This document shows, piece after piece, positions 37,535 to 49,111 of a DNA stretch of 64,000 bases (position 1 is its first letter; every line of letters begins with the position of its first letter). The stretch spans positions 45,750,335 to 45,814,334 of the forward strand of contig CM046003.1 of NCBI GenBank assembly GCA_025175895.1, read 5' to 3'. The stretch comes from Wurfbainia villosa (taxonomy: Eukaryota; Streptophyta; Magnoliopsida; Zingiberales; Zingiberaceae). The position numbers and the translations under genes were made by a program. Below the pieces are notes generated by a model. The model was not told the DNA's origin, searched no databases, and saw only the letters and a list, made by a program, of their open reading frames with translations.

Positions 37535-38074
37535 CTATCTTATCGGCCTTGGGAGATTCCTCCGAGACGCTTGAGCGTCGGTAGCGATGACGGCTTGCCT
37601 TTTAGGTCTTGATCCTGGCCTTCTTTTGATCGTCGAACCATTTGCACATAGCGGCTCGGGAAGCCTTACATTCTCCACGAACTTCTCCCACCAATTGTCC
37701 CACTGGAAATTTACCACGGTGATGCGGGAAGCCACGGCTGAATAAGGGTGAGAAAGGCGCCCAGAATAGCGTTATAAGTGATGGAGCATCACGATAAGGA
37801 AAGAGATTATACTAGTTTTTGGCGGGGGCTTTTCACCCGAGTTAAAGGCAATGAAATCTGCCCCGCTGGGTGGACCACATGCCCTGCGAATCCGAAAAGG
37901 GGAGTGGACACATCTTCTAGCTGGGCATTTCCCAGTTGCATCTGCTTGAAGGCCTCCTGGAAGAGGATGTTGACAGAGATCCCCGAATCAACTATCACCC
38001 GGGCCACTTCATAATTAGCGAGGATATCGCGTAACCAAAGGCGTCTGTATGAAGCGTGAGAACACCTGCAGATC
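37535..38074 (-). pseudogene. aspartic protease region of the Tat-type element (broken)
   Basis: The frame at 37807-38007 reads VIVDSGISVNILFQEAFKQM, with the catalytic DSG, followed by TPLFGFAGHVVHPAGQISLPLT, as in Tat proteases. The C-terminal part near 37640-37790 is in other frames. The protease would cleave gag-pol. Confidence 0.75.
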
Positions 38075-39529
38075 TTACGGCCCGAGCAAGCAGGCGGCGT
38101 CGCTTATGCGATCAGTCGATGGCGATGGCCAAACTCTCCATAAGGCAGGCGTATGACTTGGTGCGGTTAGAGTCCCGTCGATGAGTCCTCCGGCTATCAC
38201 ATGGATAACTCCCAGAAGGTCATCCCGAAGCGGAGGAAGGGCCCTCACGATGGGCCTTCTTGGAGACCACCTCTCGGGGCGACATTTGGGGAAAGTGACC
38301 CGAGGTTGTTGATTATCTGACCGGACGGGCGACATTGGTTGAGGCCTCGCCGTGCCGTTCCTCATTTGGATACCTCAATTGCGGATATGCAACATGGAGG
38401 CGATCTAGTTCTTCTTGCAGCTTGAAACATCGATTGCTAGTGTGACCATACTCTGTATGATACTGGCAGAAGAACGGGGCTGGGGGATTACGCGGGATCC
38501 CTCTATGTCCCAAGGGTTGTTGTAGCAGACCCTGTTGATCGTAGAACTCCATTTCACGTTCTTTCTAAGTCCTCACAGGAGGAAGTACTTCAGCAGCCAT
38601 GATTTGCAATGGCGGGGCGGGGCGAACTCCCTGTAGCATTGGTCGAGGCCTCGGAGCCTCGTCTTGAAAAAGGTCTTGTATACTCCCGTCGAGGAGGAGC
38701 TTGAGGAAGCGATGGGGCGAGCCCTTTCGATTGGGGATCATTGCGGCGATTCGCTCGGCTCTCATCACCCTTAATCCTTCTTCTTCGCGGATAAACTGCT
38801 CTGCACGGCTCAGTAGCTCTTCATAGCTATCCGTAGGCTGTCTCAGCAAGGAACTAAGGAAGGGGCCCTCCTTCAGCCCGTGTTGAATGACACCCCGGAA
38901 GGATTCAGATCGGGCTGCGGGGATTCCCCTAGCTGCTGAGGTGAATCGATGGATATACCCCCTAAAGGATTCTGAAGGTCCCTGGGTGATATGCATTAAC
39001 ATAGAGGCGTCTTGCTTATACGCCTTACGGTGACAAATTCTCATTGAACATTCTCTGGAAGTCGGTAAGCAGTGATAGATCCGGTGGCGAGTAGTGAACC
39101 ACTTTTGCGCCGAACCAATCGAGGTGGTCGGAAGATTCGACGCTTGAGGCGTCGATATAACGATGAAGCGAGGCCGCTCCGTCAGTGCGATATGTGCTCT
39201 TCGGATCCGTCAAACCGTCGTGCATCGACTTCGGCCTAAGGATTTGAGTAGATGGAGGGAGCTCAGAAAGAATATCCATCGTGAAGGGGCTAGGTTCATT
39301 AGAACTCCGGAGGTCTGGTTGATTGACTTTCACCTGTTCCTCCGTAGCGTTTGGGTGAAGGCGTAGTATACAGGGTGTTCTTCCCCAGTCGCCTCGAGCA
39401 ACACCTCACCATGGCGGCGTGATGCGAGAGGAGGAGGCATTTACGGGAGGATCTGCTGGAAGAAGGTTCCCGAGTGCGGATCAGAATCAGTCCTTCTCCT
39501 TTCTCTAGCGAGGGCTTAGATAGCATCAT
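38075..39529 (-). pseudogene. gag: gag of the Tat-type element (broken)
   Basis: The gag domain lies at 38565-39044 (ITQGPSESFRGYIHRFTSAA, IQHGLKEGPFLSSLLRQP, YEELLSRAEQFIREEE). A finger follows, CQYHTEYGHTSNRC, then FKLQEELDRL, at 38313-38552. Next is a VIHVIAGG motif near 38210, which normally links gag to protease. The N-terminal part starts with ATG at 39529. Four frame changes interrupt it. Confidence 0.8.
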
Positions 39530-39643
39530 CCATTAAGACCTTTAGTTGCGATGGTAGAAGGGTGATGGGGCGCTCCTCGCCTTGCGAGAGATATCAGGTT
39601 GTTGCATTTCTTACATGCATCTCGGCGTCCGGCTCGAATGTTT

Positions 39644-39656
39644 CCTGACGGCGCCA
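39644..39656 (-). other. primer binding site of the Tat-type element
   Basis: The minus strand reads TGGCGCCGTCAGG, which begins like the complement of a tRNA 3' end ending GGCGCCA. It is one base from the 5' LTR end and is the PBS type of Tat/Athila elements. Confidence 0.75.
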
Positions 39657-39657
39657 G

Positions 39658-40849
39658 CGATGCGGGTGCGGGGAAAAATCCGTTCGCTCCGTTTTAGCGA
39701 TGAGGCGATGAGGAGGTCTCGGAGTATTCTCCCGGCGATCGATAAGAATAAGAAAATGAAGTAGGCGAAATCGGAAAACCCGACACGGCAATCGAGATTG
39801 GACACGAGATGTAGCGTGGTTGAATAAGGTTCCTACTCCAGGGTGAGGTTGCTCACGGATGTGGTGCCTAAGCACTTTTCACTCTCGAAAATCCTCCTTT
39901 CTGAAGCAAGTTTAGAAGGTGGAGTAGAAATGACCTCTTACAATGATGTTACAAGATTAGGAAAATACAAGAGACTTAACAAACAGAATATCTCCGTCCT
40001 CCTTCTCCGGCTAGACCGTTCTTCCCTTTTTTCCTCGTCTCCTCTTCTCTCTTCTTTGGATGTGAATGATTGCGGATCCTCCTCTCTTGCCTCCTTCTCT
40101 CCTTTTTATCTTCCCTTCTCCTTACGTCGCGGATTATCTCCATCGTACCGTGGCCACCTCCTCTTCCGGAGAATAGTGCATTACAAATATGAGGAACGAG
40201 GACTCTCCCGAATATTGCGTGGGGCCCCCCAAGCCGTTGCATAGCACCTTTTCCTTTACTTTTTCAGGCGACGAGGTTAACCTGTTTCCCTCACATCTCT
40301 GCTTTGGGTGAAGTTAACTTAGGCCCCTATACCATAGGTGACCTAGCCTTAGGGTTTCTCCCTAAACCGAACCAATTCTCCTTTTTCCCGTACCAAACTT
40401 CTTTCGCGTCGATTAGGTTGAGTTGACCCTTCCTCCATTCCATTGGCTTCCGGACTTGCTTAGTTGAACCAGTTCCTAGTCCTCTGTTAGCTAAGTGCCT
40501 TCCGCCTCTTTTCCACCTGCGTTCCTTGTTTCTAGCATTCGCCCGTGTCGATAGCTCTCGCTACTTGCCCGTGCCGATGACCTCTGGTACTTGCGCCCGT
40601 GTCGATTACTTCCGATAACTCTCGCCCGTGTCAATGACTTCTGATAACTCTCGCCCATGCCAATGACTTCTGATAACTCTCGCCCGTGTCAATGACTTCT
40701 GATAACTCTCGCCCGTGCCAATGGCTTCTGATAACTCTCGCCCGAACGGTTTCCCCCTTTGGCTGAACCAGGTATTTTGGGGGACGGGTCACGGGTCACC
40801 TGCTGACTCTTCTATTGGGAATTAGGTAGAAAAAGTACCAGTAATATCA
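39658..40849 (-). repeat. 5' LTR of the Tat-type element
   Basis: About 1192 bp, related to 24990-26221. The PBS-side terminus reads CGATGCGGG instead of TGATGCGGG. Differences between the two LTRs are dominated by short deletions rather than substitutions. Confidence 0.9.
40610..40745. repeat. 29-bp tandem repeat in the LTR
   Basis: Five units of GATAACTCTCGCCCGTG plus TCAATGACTTCT. The left LTR has the same region in a decayed form. Confidence 0.85.
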
Positions 40850-40854
40850 TAAAT
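40850..40854. repeat. 5-bp target site duplication (right), TAAAT
   Basis: It is identical to 24985-24989 and follows the LTR terminus ...AATATCA. Confidence 0.85.
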
Positions 40855-41468
40855 TAACTAAACTAAGAACAAAAAAGCGCTAGAAGACATCTTACAGTGA
40901 AGACAGACAAGCAGCACATGAGCTTCTCTTTCACTTTGATGGCTAGTGCATCAGTTGTAGTTGGATTGTTCTAAGATTTTATTGGCAAGTATTGTGTATT
41001 ACATGCTGATGAGTTGTCTATCTCGAGGAGATTTTTGTTCACTAAGCTCGTTTGATTTATGTTATCGAGTTTAAAAAAGGTTATGTTTGTTTATTTAACT
41101 TTTTTTTAATATATATTTAACTAATATGAAAGAATTCTTGCGGCATTGGTGATAATATAACCAAATTACAGTTGAAATTTGCCCATGCGATCGATTCAAA
41201 TTCCAGCAACGCAGGCAAATTTTATGATTTGTTAGTCTTTTCTTAATCAAAATCCCAGCTTGTAAATTTGACACTAGTTCAGAAAGTCAATTCTCATGCA
41301 GCAATTTACCGTTGACTTCAAGTCTTCAAGAGGATGCTTGATCGTTCAATCCATGTGACTAACCGTTGACCTTATTGATGATTCAAAGAAAAAAACTCTA
41401 TCGAATTCGATGGTTCATTAGATCTAGAAGAAGCAATTGATAGACGGGATCATGAGCAGCGGAGCGGC
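40855..41468. other. gap: host flank right of the Tat-type element
   Basis: AT-rich DNA without a recognisable gene. It would have been contiguous with the SEC3 3' flank before the insertion. Confidence 0.4.
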
Positions 41469-41947
41469 GGTTATGGCACGAGCTCGGACCCGTACTACTT
41501 TTACGGCGGCTCGCCGGGGAGGATAACCAGCTTCGGCTACGGCGTCGACATATCCGCTGGCATATCCTCGTACTCGTCGTCACTCCTTCTTCTGCCTGCG
41601 GGCCTCCTCCGCCGGCGGCAGGGTAGCGGTGCAGCCACTGTCAAGGAGGCAGCGGCCGGAGGAGGAGGCTATGGCGGACCCCGACGAGGAGCTATCCGAA
41701 GGTGACGTACGAGGAGGCGAAGAGCGGCGCTGCCACGACAGCGGCGTGCTGCTCGATTTGCCTAGCGGACTACCGCGACGTCGACGCTCTCCGTCTGCTT
41801 CCGGAGTGCGGCCACCTATATCCGTGGCTGAAGTCGCGGCCGACTTGCCCCATCAGCCGTGCATCGCCGGTCCCAAGCCCATTGCCGACGCCGCTTGCCG
41901 AGGTGGTAGTTGCACTGTCGATGTCACGGCGGTCGCAGCAAATTTAG
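41469..41947 (+). pseudogene. ATL-type RING-H2 E3 ubiquitin ligase pseudogene
   Basis: Two frames give the pieces of an ATL protein. Frame one (from 41469) has SFGYGVDISAGI, resembling the ATL transmembrane start. After a frameshift the frame at 41702-41947 reads TYEEAKSGAATTAACCSICLADYRDVDALRLLPECGHL, which is diagnostic of ATL RING-H2 ligases. It continues YPWLKSRPTCPIS. The segment normally between GHL and the PWL motif, with the RING metal-binding His and Cys, is deleted, and the Cys after PTCPI is Ser. The protein would recruit an E2 enzyme; this copy lacks key zinc ligands and is dead. The MULE inserted about 70 bp after its stop. Confidence 0.8.
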
Positions 41948-42017
41948 TGGGATGTGTTTTTTTTTTTGGTCATTATGCTTCTTTTGGATGCAAGACATAT
42001 TCATCCGTCAGAAACAA

Positions 42018-42026
42018 ATTTTGGAA
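42018..42026. repeat. 9-bp target site duplication (left), ATTTTGGAA
   Basis: Identical to 54549-54557. A 9-bp duplication is the normal size for Mutator-like elements. Confidence 0.9.
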
Positions 42027-42830
42027 GGGAAAGTTAGAGTAAAATCCCTCTGCTCTTGTTTATATTTGGATTCAGTCACTATATAATTTTTTTTAGGATT
42101 TAATACCTGACAACCATCCAATCTTAGTTTTAACTCCCTATAAGGCTGAATTTCCATTTTTACCCTTATTATTTATATAGATTAATTTTTTCATTCATCT
42201 TCTCCCACCGATTCATCTTGCAACAACCCATCTTCTTCCCTTCCCCTTAACAGAAACTCTCGGTCCCGATCAAATCATTTGCTTGCACCCTTGAAAACCA
42301 TCGACTTTCCTACCTTGACCACTAGCGACTTGAGGCAGCAAATGTGATAGCAGTAATTTTCTTCCCAACAAGTCATCGTCTTCCCTCCCCCAACGGTAAC
42401 CCTAAACACTTGATTCATCCCTCACTTGACCAAACCGTTTGCTCGCCCCCTTGAAAACCATTTTATCTCCCTTATACTAGTGACCCACGGCATCAAGCAA
42501 ATGCGATAGGAGTGAGCAAGGAGACTAACGAGCAAGTGCGTAAAAAAGATTAAACAAGGTAAATATGCTTAATTAGATACAATTTTGGATAATTTTTTTA
42601 TGATAATTTCATAATTTTTTTTATTGATACAAAGAGTATATAATTTGAGTCAATAGGTATTTGATTTTGTGCTTGAAATATTCTGATTTGATTTTTGGGG
42701 ATGTAAAAAAATTATACTTTGAAGTTAATAATAATGGTTTTTGTTTGATGTTCATGAAGTAAAAATATGATATATAAATTGTTATAAAATTTTTTGTACC
42801 TAATGTGAGTCAATAGATACTTATTTTAGC
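42027..42830 (+). repeat. left terminal inverted repeat of the MULE
   Basis: It starts GGGAAAGTTAGAGTAAAATCCC and is the inverse of the right end through the CTCTGC, TTTATATTTGGATTCAGTC and CTCCCTATAAGGCTGAATTTCC blocks, continuing for about 0.8 kb. The outermost 22 bp match at 18 positions. Confidence 0.9.
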
Positions 42831-43555
42831 TCATTAAATACTCTGATTCGATTAGTTGTGTTATTCATGAAATAAAATAATGATACTGAAATTTGTAGAA
42901 AAAGTACTTAATGTTAGTCAATCGATACTTGTTTTGACTATTTAAATACCAAAATTTGATTATTTGAGAATGTCAAAAAAATTATTTAAAAGTTAATATT
43001 AAGTGACTTATGTTCGTAGCCTTCGTCAATCGGTTCTTATTGTGGTACTGATTTTACATACAATTTTGGGTAAATTTTTTGTGAAACTTACCCATTTTTT
43101 TTTATTGGTACAAAGAGCATTTAATTTGAGTCAATAGATATTTGATTTTGTGCCTGAAATATTCTGAATCAAATTTTGGTGTTATAAATATAAATTATAC
43201 TTTGAAGTTAATAATATTGACTTTTGTTTGACGTTCATGACATAAAAATATGATACCTAAATTGCTACAAAAGATTTTATATCTAATGTGAGTCAATAGG
43301 TACTTATTTTGGCTCATTAAATACCCTGATTCGATTATTGTTTGTGTTATTCATGAAATAAAACAATGATACCTAAATTGGTAGAAAAAGTACTTAATGT
43401 TAGTCAATCGATACTTGTTTTGACCAATTAAATACCAAAATTTGATTATCTGAGGATGTCAAAAAAATTATTTAAAAGTTAATATTAAATAGCATGTGTT
43501 TGTGACTTTCATCAATCGATACTTATAAGATACTGATTTTGTCCTATATTGCTTA
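42580..43555 (+). repeat. subterminal block, two direct copies of ~485 bp
   Basis: ACAATTTTGG(A/G)TAA starts near 42579 and 43061. Both copies carry the same order of GAGTCAATAG, ATTCTGA and CATGAA motifs. The first copy overlaps the inner part of the left TIR. Confidence 0.75.
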
Positions 43556-43657
43556 ATACATTATCTAGATTAATATGTCATGTTGTGTTTCTTATTGACT
43601 TATTTTATGGAAATATTTATTGAAATTATTGCTAATTAAGCTTATTGTGAATTAGAA

Positions 43658-46508
43658 ATGACAAGGACTAAAAAACACACGGATGATAATGATGGAGATG
43701 TTGAACCAAGTGGAAAAAAAGGTTATTCAAGGTGTTCTCCAACAAAATTTATGTCAGTCATGGAACAATTGGTTCCCAAACTAGGTGAACTACAATTAAA
43801 GAAGATCAAGGCTTCACCTCTTGCACCTTGGTTGAAGATTCAAAAGCTTTCTATAAGCACCTCAAGAGTTTATGCAGTGCTTAAACGCTTTGAAGTAGAG
43901 ACATGCAGCTTTTGTTTTGGAAATAATATCATGGTGTCATTCACTTCTAAGGAGTTCTCAATCGTTATTGGTTTACCTAGCGTTGGTCAACCGGTTAATA
44001 TCGATTTGAAATTGGGTTCTAACTTCCTTGAGCGACATTTCAAGGGGATGAAATGTGTTAAGAGAAATGTCATCGTAGAGAAGTTATTTGTGTTGGCAGA
44101 TAAAGAATTAGAAATTGATGATTTTTTTAGGTTTTTTATTTTGCTACTTTTTAATTGTATTCTATTTCCTATTAGCAATTTTGGTACACCTAGTTTTATT
44201 TTCCCATACTTAGACAATTTGGAAATATTTTTTGAGTATGGTTGGGGAGATGCAGCTTTTAGATTTTTGCGTGCTGAAATCGAAGACCATCTTGGATACT
44301 CCAAAGTGGACAAAAAAAAGAAAACATATATGGGAGGTTGCATAGTTGGATTGATGGTATTATTTTCAGCATATATGTGTTATTTGTTGAGTGAGTAAAT
44401 GTTAATCATTGTATTTGTATAGGGTTGGGTTTATGAAAGAGTTCCTATGCTTGGTCAACCTCGTGTTTTACATTGCTTTCCTCGATTATTCAAGTGGGGA
44501 GAGCAAAATTTACATTAATCCTAAAGGTGCAAGAGGTTTGCATTAATGGCGGTGAGGTCAAATAAGGTTGGTGCAATTTACTCTTTATCATTGTATAATT
44601 TGGTTTAAATGTGTTATTGAACTAAAAATTTATCTTTTTTACTTTTAGATTGTGCCAATCAAGCCATTCCAAGAGGAAAAAGTACTTGTTGATGATATAG
44701 AAAGGTTTGGTGAGGTAACAATTTTTAATCCAAGATAACAAATTTATTAAGAGTCTATTATTCAACCAATTAGCATGCTTAATTAACATTTTTATTTCCA
44801 GGTTGATTCTCGACTCGGTGATTCAGAATTGTTGGATCACATAAAAAGGCTTGAAAATGAGATTAAAGTGTTGAAGGAAAAAAATAAAGTGGTTGAAGAG
44901 GATACAACCTAATATGACTTTAAGGATTCCCCACATATGCATGATGAAGGTCATACCGAGAAAGATGTAGCTGTGGATACTGATCCCTTGAGCACAGATG
45001 ACAAAGTTGTTGACGACAAAGTGCCAATGAACACAGACGACAAAGGTAAGTCGGAGAGTTTTTTCAAAGTGGTTATAGATGAAGTGCAAATGAACACAAA
45101 TGCTAGAGATAATGATAATGTAGGTAGCAATAGCGAAAAAGGAAAAGAGATGATTGTTTATAATCCAAAATCATCTATTGTGAAGACTGTTCAGAGAAGA
45201 ACAGATAGATTGAAAAAAAAGAAACATCCGGACTACATGACACCTCTAGTATCGCCCCAAAGCGAAAGAGTAAACGACATTTGACCCAAGTCGTGGATGA
45301 GGTAGTTTGATAAATATTTTTACAATGCACATATATTTTATATATTTGTGAGTATTGTAGTGTTTAATTTTGATTGAATTTTGTATTTCTATATTGTGTT
45401 GTTTCTATATAGGATGATATGAGTATAGATATTCAAAATATTGTTGATAGTCTTTGTAGAGGAATCTCTCTGAGTTAGGAAGATTAGACTTTCATCGGCA
45501 TGATAAAATTTCAACGGAAGAAAAAAATATTATTGAGAAGTACATCTGCGGAGATATTTTGGGGTAAAAATATCTTATATTACTTTAATGTTTCTGAAAT
45601 CTTATTTTGCTATTTTATTTTTTTAGTTGCTAAGTTTGGTATTTTGGCTTTGTAGTGGTGTAGTCTGGCAAGATGATGATGTATTATTGTATGGGTATGA
45701 GTTATTGCAGTGTTTGTTTGGCACCGAACTACGATCTGACCTCATTCATGCCTATTTCAATGTTTTGAGCAACAAAGAAAATAACTATGGGCATGAAATA
45801 TATTGCATGTCTCCGCCGGTACATACTCTTAATAGTATTTGATTTATATTATCATCATAGTGATAGCTAATGATTCTTTTTAAATTTTTTATAGAATGAT
45901 GTGATTACTATGCTCGAAAATACCAAGCAGAAGAGGATTACTGATAACAATTTTTCAGTATTTTTATCAAAGTTGACCAAGAGTTCATTGGTGGTATCGA
46001 GAAACTAAAGAAAGAGCTCTAGAATCTGTAAACACATACTTTTCCCTATGCATTATAAAGCACATTGGTTCTTCTTTGGTGTATACTCAAGCGAAAAATC
46101 TTTCACGCTGAAAAATTCTATTAGCAGCCCTATTTACAAAGGTGCAGCGAAGAAATTTGTAAGTTGGATAAAAAAATAAGTTATTTTTATTTTTTAAAAA
46201 TTGGTACACATCTTTTATGATTGATTTGATAAATATGTTTGTTTGAATTGGTTGTGTAGGCAAAATTTTTGGCGAGATATCTTTGGAATGTGGAACAATG
46301 TGATATTGGCATAGGTGAAGTAATTGCTGTAAAGAGTCGACAACAAGGAAATGATTTGAATTGTGGTGTTTATATTTGTCATGGGGTGAATGCTTTGCCC
46401 GAGATAATCTAACATTTTGGAAAGAAGAATGGGACACATCAATCGAAGGGTATAGAGCTCGGATTGCTTCGGCCATTTTGTCTGATAAACGAGGCTTGTT
46501 CAAAAGTT
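43658..46508 (+). pseudogene. captured Ulp1-like (peptidase C48) gene with DUF1985-like N-terminus
   Basis: Ulp1 proteases remove SUMO from proteins. The first exon (43658 to about 44350) starts MTRTKKHTDDNDGD and has a DUF1985-like region (MVSFTSKEFSIVIGLPSVG). Further pieces are GWVYERVPMLGQPRVLHCFPRL (44420-44515), a coiled coil (44810-44910, ending in an in-frame TAA), and an acidic linker (44937-45284). The C48 part begins at 45655 (LRSDLIHAYFNVLSNKE). The catalytic His is in AHWFFFGVYSS (codon 46063-46065) and the catalytic Cys in QQGNDLNCGVYICHG (codon 46362-46364). The Asp expected in the VDSL position reads Asn (FTLKNSIS). Introns are likely, but stops at 44910 and after FGKK suggest decay. 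It lies inside a MULE, so it is a carried gene. Confidence 0.7.
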
Positions 46509-46779
46509 GAAATGACTTATCGGTCGTTGTCAGTGTTTCGACGATCTTGTCTGATAGTTGTTATGTATTGGTGATGATGGAGATATAATTATGTTTTAAA
46601 TTGGTGTCCTGATATTATGAATTTGTAGAATAGTATTTTGGTGGGATGATAATTTCATGTTTGATGTATGAATTAACCTTTGAGTGTTGGATTTATGGTA
46701 TTAGTCTCGCCCTTTTCTTCTTCTACTTTTGTAGTGATGATATGTTATTCGTGCGTTAAGATCATGCCGAATTTTTTAA

Positions 46780-47190
46780 TATTTAAGGGGTCAAAATAAG
46801 TACCAATTGATTAATATTAAGTACTTCTTATACCTATTTAGGTATTATATTTTTATTTCATGAATCACACACACAATAATCGAATCAGGGTATTTAATGG
46901 GATAAAATAAGTATCCATTAACTAAAATTAGGTATCATTTTTAACAATTTATATATCATATTTTTACTTAATGATTGTCAAACAAAAGTCACTAATATTA
47001 ACTTCAATGTATATTTAAGGGGTCAAAACAAGTATTGGTTGACTAATATTTAGGTTTATTTCATGAATCCCACAAACAAATTAAAGTCATTCAATAATTG
47101 AACCAGAGTATTTAATGAGCCAAAATAAGTATCCATTGACTAAATTTTGGTATTTTTAAAAATAATCTAGGTATTATATTTTGTTTATTT
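46780..47190 (-). repeat. inverted copy of the MULE subterminal block
   Basis: This stretch matches the reverse complement of about 43150-43440 (CAAGTA...TTGACTAATATTAAGTAC, ATAATCGAATCAGGGTATTTAATG). The Ulp1-like gene is thus flanked by inverted repeats within the larger element. Confidence 0.75.
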
Positions 47191-47574
47191 CATTGTCTGG
47201 AACATTTGTACTCATCACTCCCAAATTTGATTCTCTCGTACTCAGATCTTGGGTTTCCATACTCGGTCAGATGCTTCTATAGGCATCCCACCAATTTCCC
47301 GAGTACGAGGAACCTTGGTCGAGTACCATTGTCCAGCAAACATTCTGCTTTCTCCGACTAATTGAGTACCCAACATTACTTGTACTTTTGTACTCGACAC
47401 TCCTAATTTCGAGTTTCCTGTACTCGATTCTTCCAAGTACAAGACTCCATACTTGATCATGAGTCTTCTCATACTCTTTCCCGAGAATGAATACTTGAGT
47501 CTTCTCTTTCTAGTTTGCAGAGTACCTGATTTTTGGTTCAGTGTTTTAGGGGATCTTCTCCGATGATCCCTTGA
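47191..47574. other. gap inside the MULE: TACTCGA-rich sequence
   Basis: No gene. Repeated TACTCGA/TCGAGTAC-like words occur; origin unknown. Confidence 0.5.
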
Positions 47575-47954
47575 GCTTTTAAAGGGTCATAACAAGTATT
47601 ACTTGATGAAAATTAGGTATTTGTTGTATCCCTTTAGGTATGCTATTGTTATTTAAGTGTTTAAGGGGTCACGCCAAGTAACACTTGATAAAAATTACAT
47701 ACTCGTTGTATCACTTTAGATATTCTATGGTTTATTTGATGAATGTCAAATAAGTCATTCAAGATTAAATTCTAAGTGTAGTTTTTTAACCGAATTCGAG
47801 TAGTTTTTTAACCGAATTCGAGTAGTTAAAGGGATATAACAAGTATCACTTGACAAAAATTAGACATTTTTTGTATCACTTTAAGTATTCTATTGTTATT
47901 TAATTGTTTAAGGGGTCACATCAAGTACCACTTAATAAAAATAGATATTTATTG

Positions 47955-48662
47955 TGTCAGTGCTTATAAGATTCACATATCTCCACAATGACATGATATT
48001 GTCCACTTTGGGCCTAAGCCCTCATGGTTTTGTTTTTAGGCTTTACCCAAAAGGTCTTATATCAATGAAGATATCTTTTAATCTTATAAGCACATGATCT
48101 TTTCCATGTCTTACCAATGTGAGACTTTGATTGTATTCCCAATACTCCAACAATCTCCCCTCAAACGAAGGACCACATTGACCAAAGTGTTTGCTTCAAG
48201 CCTATCCGTCCTCGAAGGACATCCTATGCTTGATGTCTGATCCTCAACCTATCAAGACTTCACCCCTATGCAGTAATCTGACTCATTTGAATTTTACGCT
48301 AGTTGTTCATCCCATCCGCCCAACTAGACTTCACCGATTGTTCGGTCCTCCCGGTCGAACTGGACTTCTTGCCTGGTGTCTGGTTCTCTTGATCCGAACA
48401 TGGGAGCTCAACTTTCTTCGTTCGAGGTTCATGACTTGACATGGACCATGACTCTGATACCAATTATTAGTGCCTATAAGATTCACATATCTCCATAATG
48501 GCATGATAGTCTCCACTTTGGGTCTAAGCCCTCATGGTTTTATTTTTGGGCTTTACCCAAAAGGTCTCATACCAATGGAGATATCTTTTCATCTTATAAA
48601 CACATGATCTTTTTCATGTCTTAACAATGTGAAACTTTGATTGTATTCCCAATACTCCAACA
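47955..48662 (-). mobile_element. TRIM retroelement inside the array
   Basis: A 708-bp element with two ~198-bp LTRs (47955-48152 and about 48465-48662). They start TGTCAGTGC/TTAGTGCC and end ...ATACTCCAACA. A minus-strand PBS, TGGTATCAGAGTC, lies at 48450-48462, and a PPT-like TTGAGGGGAGAT lies beside the left LTR. There is no coding capacity. The flanks TATTG and CGTTG look like a mutated 5-bp duplication. Confidence 0.8.
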
Positions 48663-49111
48663 CGTTGTATCACTTTAGATATCTTATAGTTTATTTGATT
48701 AATGTCAAATAGTCATTCAAGATTAAATTCTAAGTGTAGTTTTTTAACCGAATCGAGTAGTTAAAGGGTCATAACAAGTATCACTTGATAAAAATTAGGT
48801 ACTCCTTGTATCACTTTAGGTATTCTATTATTATTTAGTGTTTAAGGGGTCACGTCAAGTAGCACTTGATAAAAATTAGATACTCGTTGTATCACTTTAG
48901 ATATCCTATAGTTTATTTGATGATTGTCAAATAAGTCATTCAAGATTAAATTCTAAGTGTAGTTTTTTAACCGAATCGAGTAGCTAAAGGGTCATAACAA
49001 GTATCACTTAATAAAAATTAGGTACTCGTTGTATCACTTTAGGTATTCTATTATTATTTAGTGTTTAAGAGGTCACGTCAAGTAACACTTAATAAAAATA
49101 GATATTCGTTG

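Larger units (their letters stand above)
24990..40849 (-). mobile_element. complete Ty3/gypsy Tat-type LTR retrotransposon, 15.86 kb
   Basis: Two related LTRs of about 1.2 kb bound the element, and TAAAT duplications flank it. On the minus strand the order is 5' LTR, PBS, gag, protease, RT/RNase H, integrase, long 3' region, 3' LTR. The Tat lineage (Grande, Retand, Ogre) is indicated by the PBS TGGCGCCGTC, a gag finger of the C-X2-H-X4-GH-X4-C type, and the antisense coding region between integrase and the 3' LTR. Almost every frame is broken by short indels, so it cannot be autonomous. No convincing polypurine tract is visible beside the 3' LTR. Confidence 0.9.
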
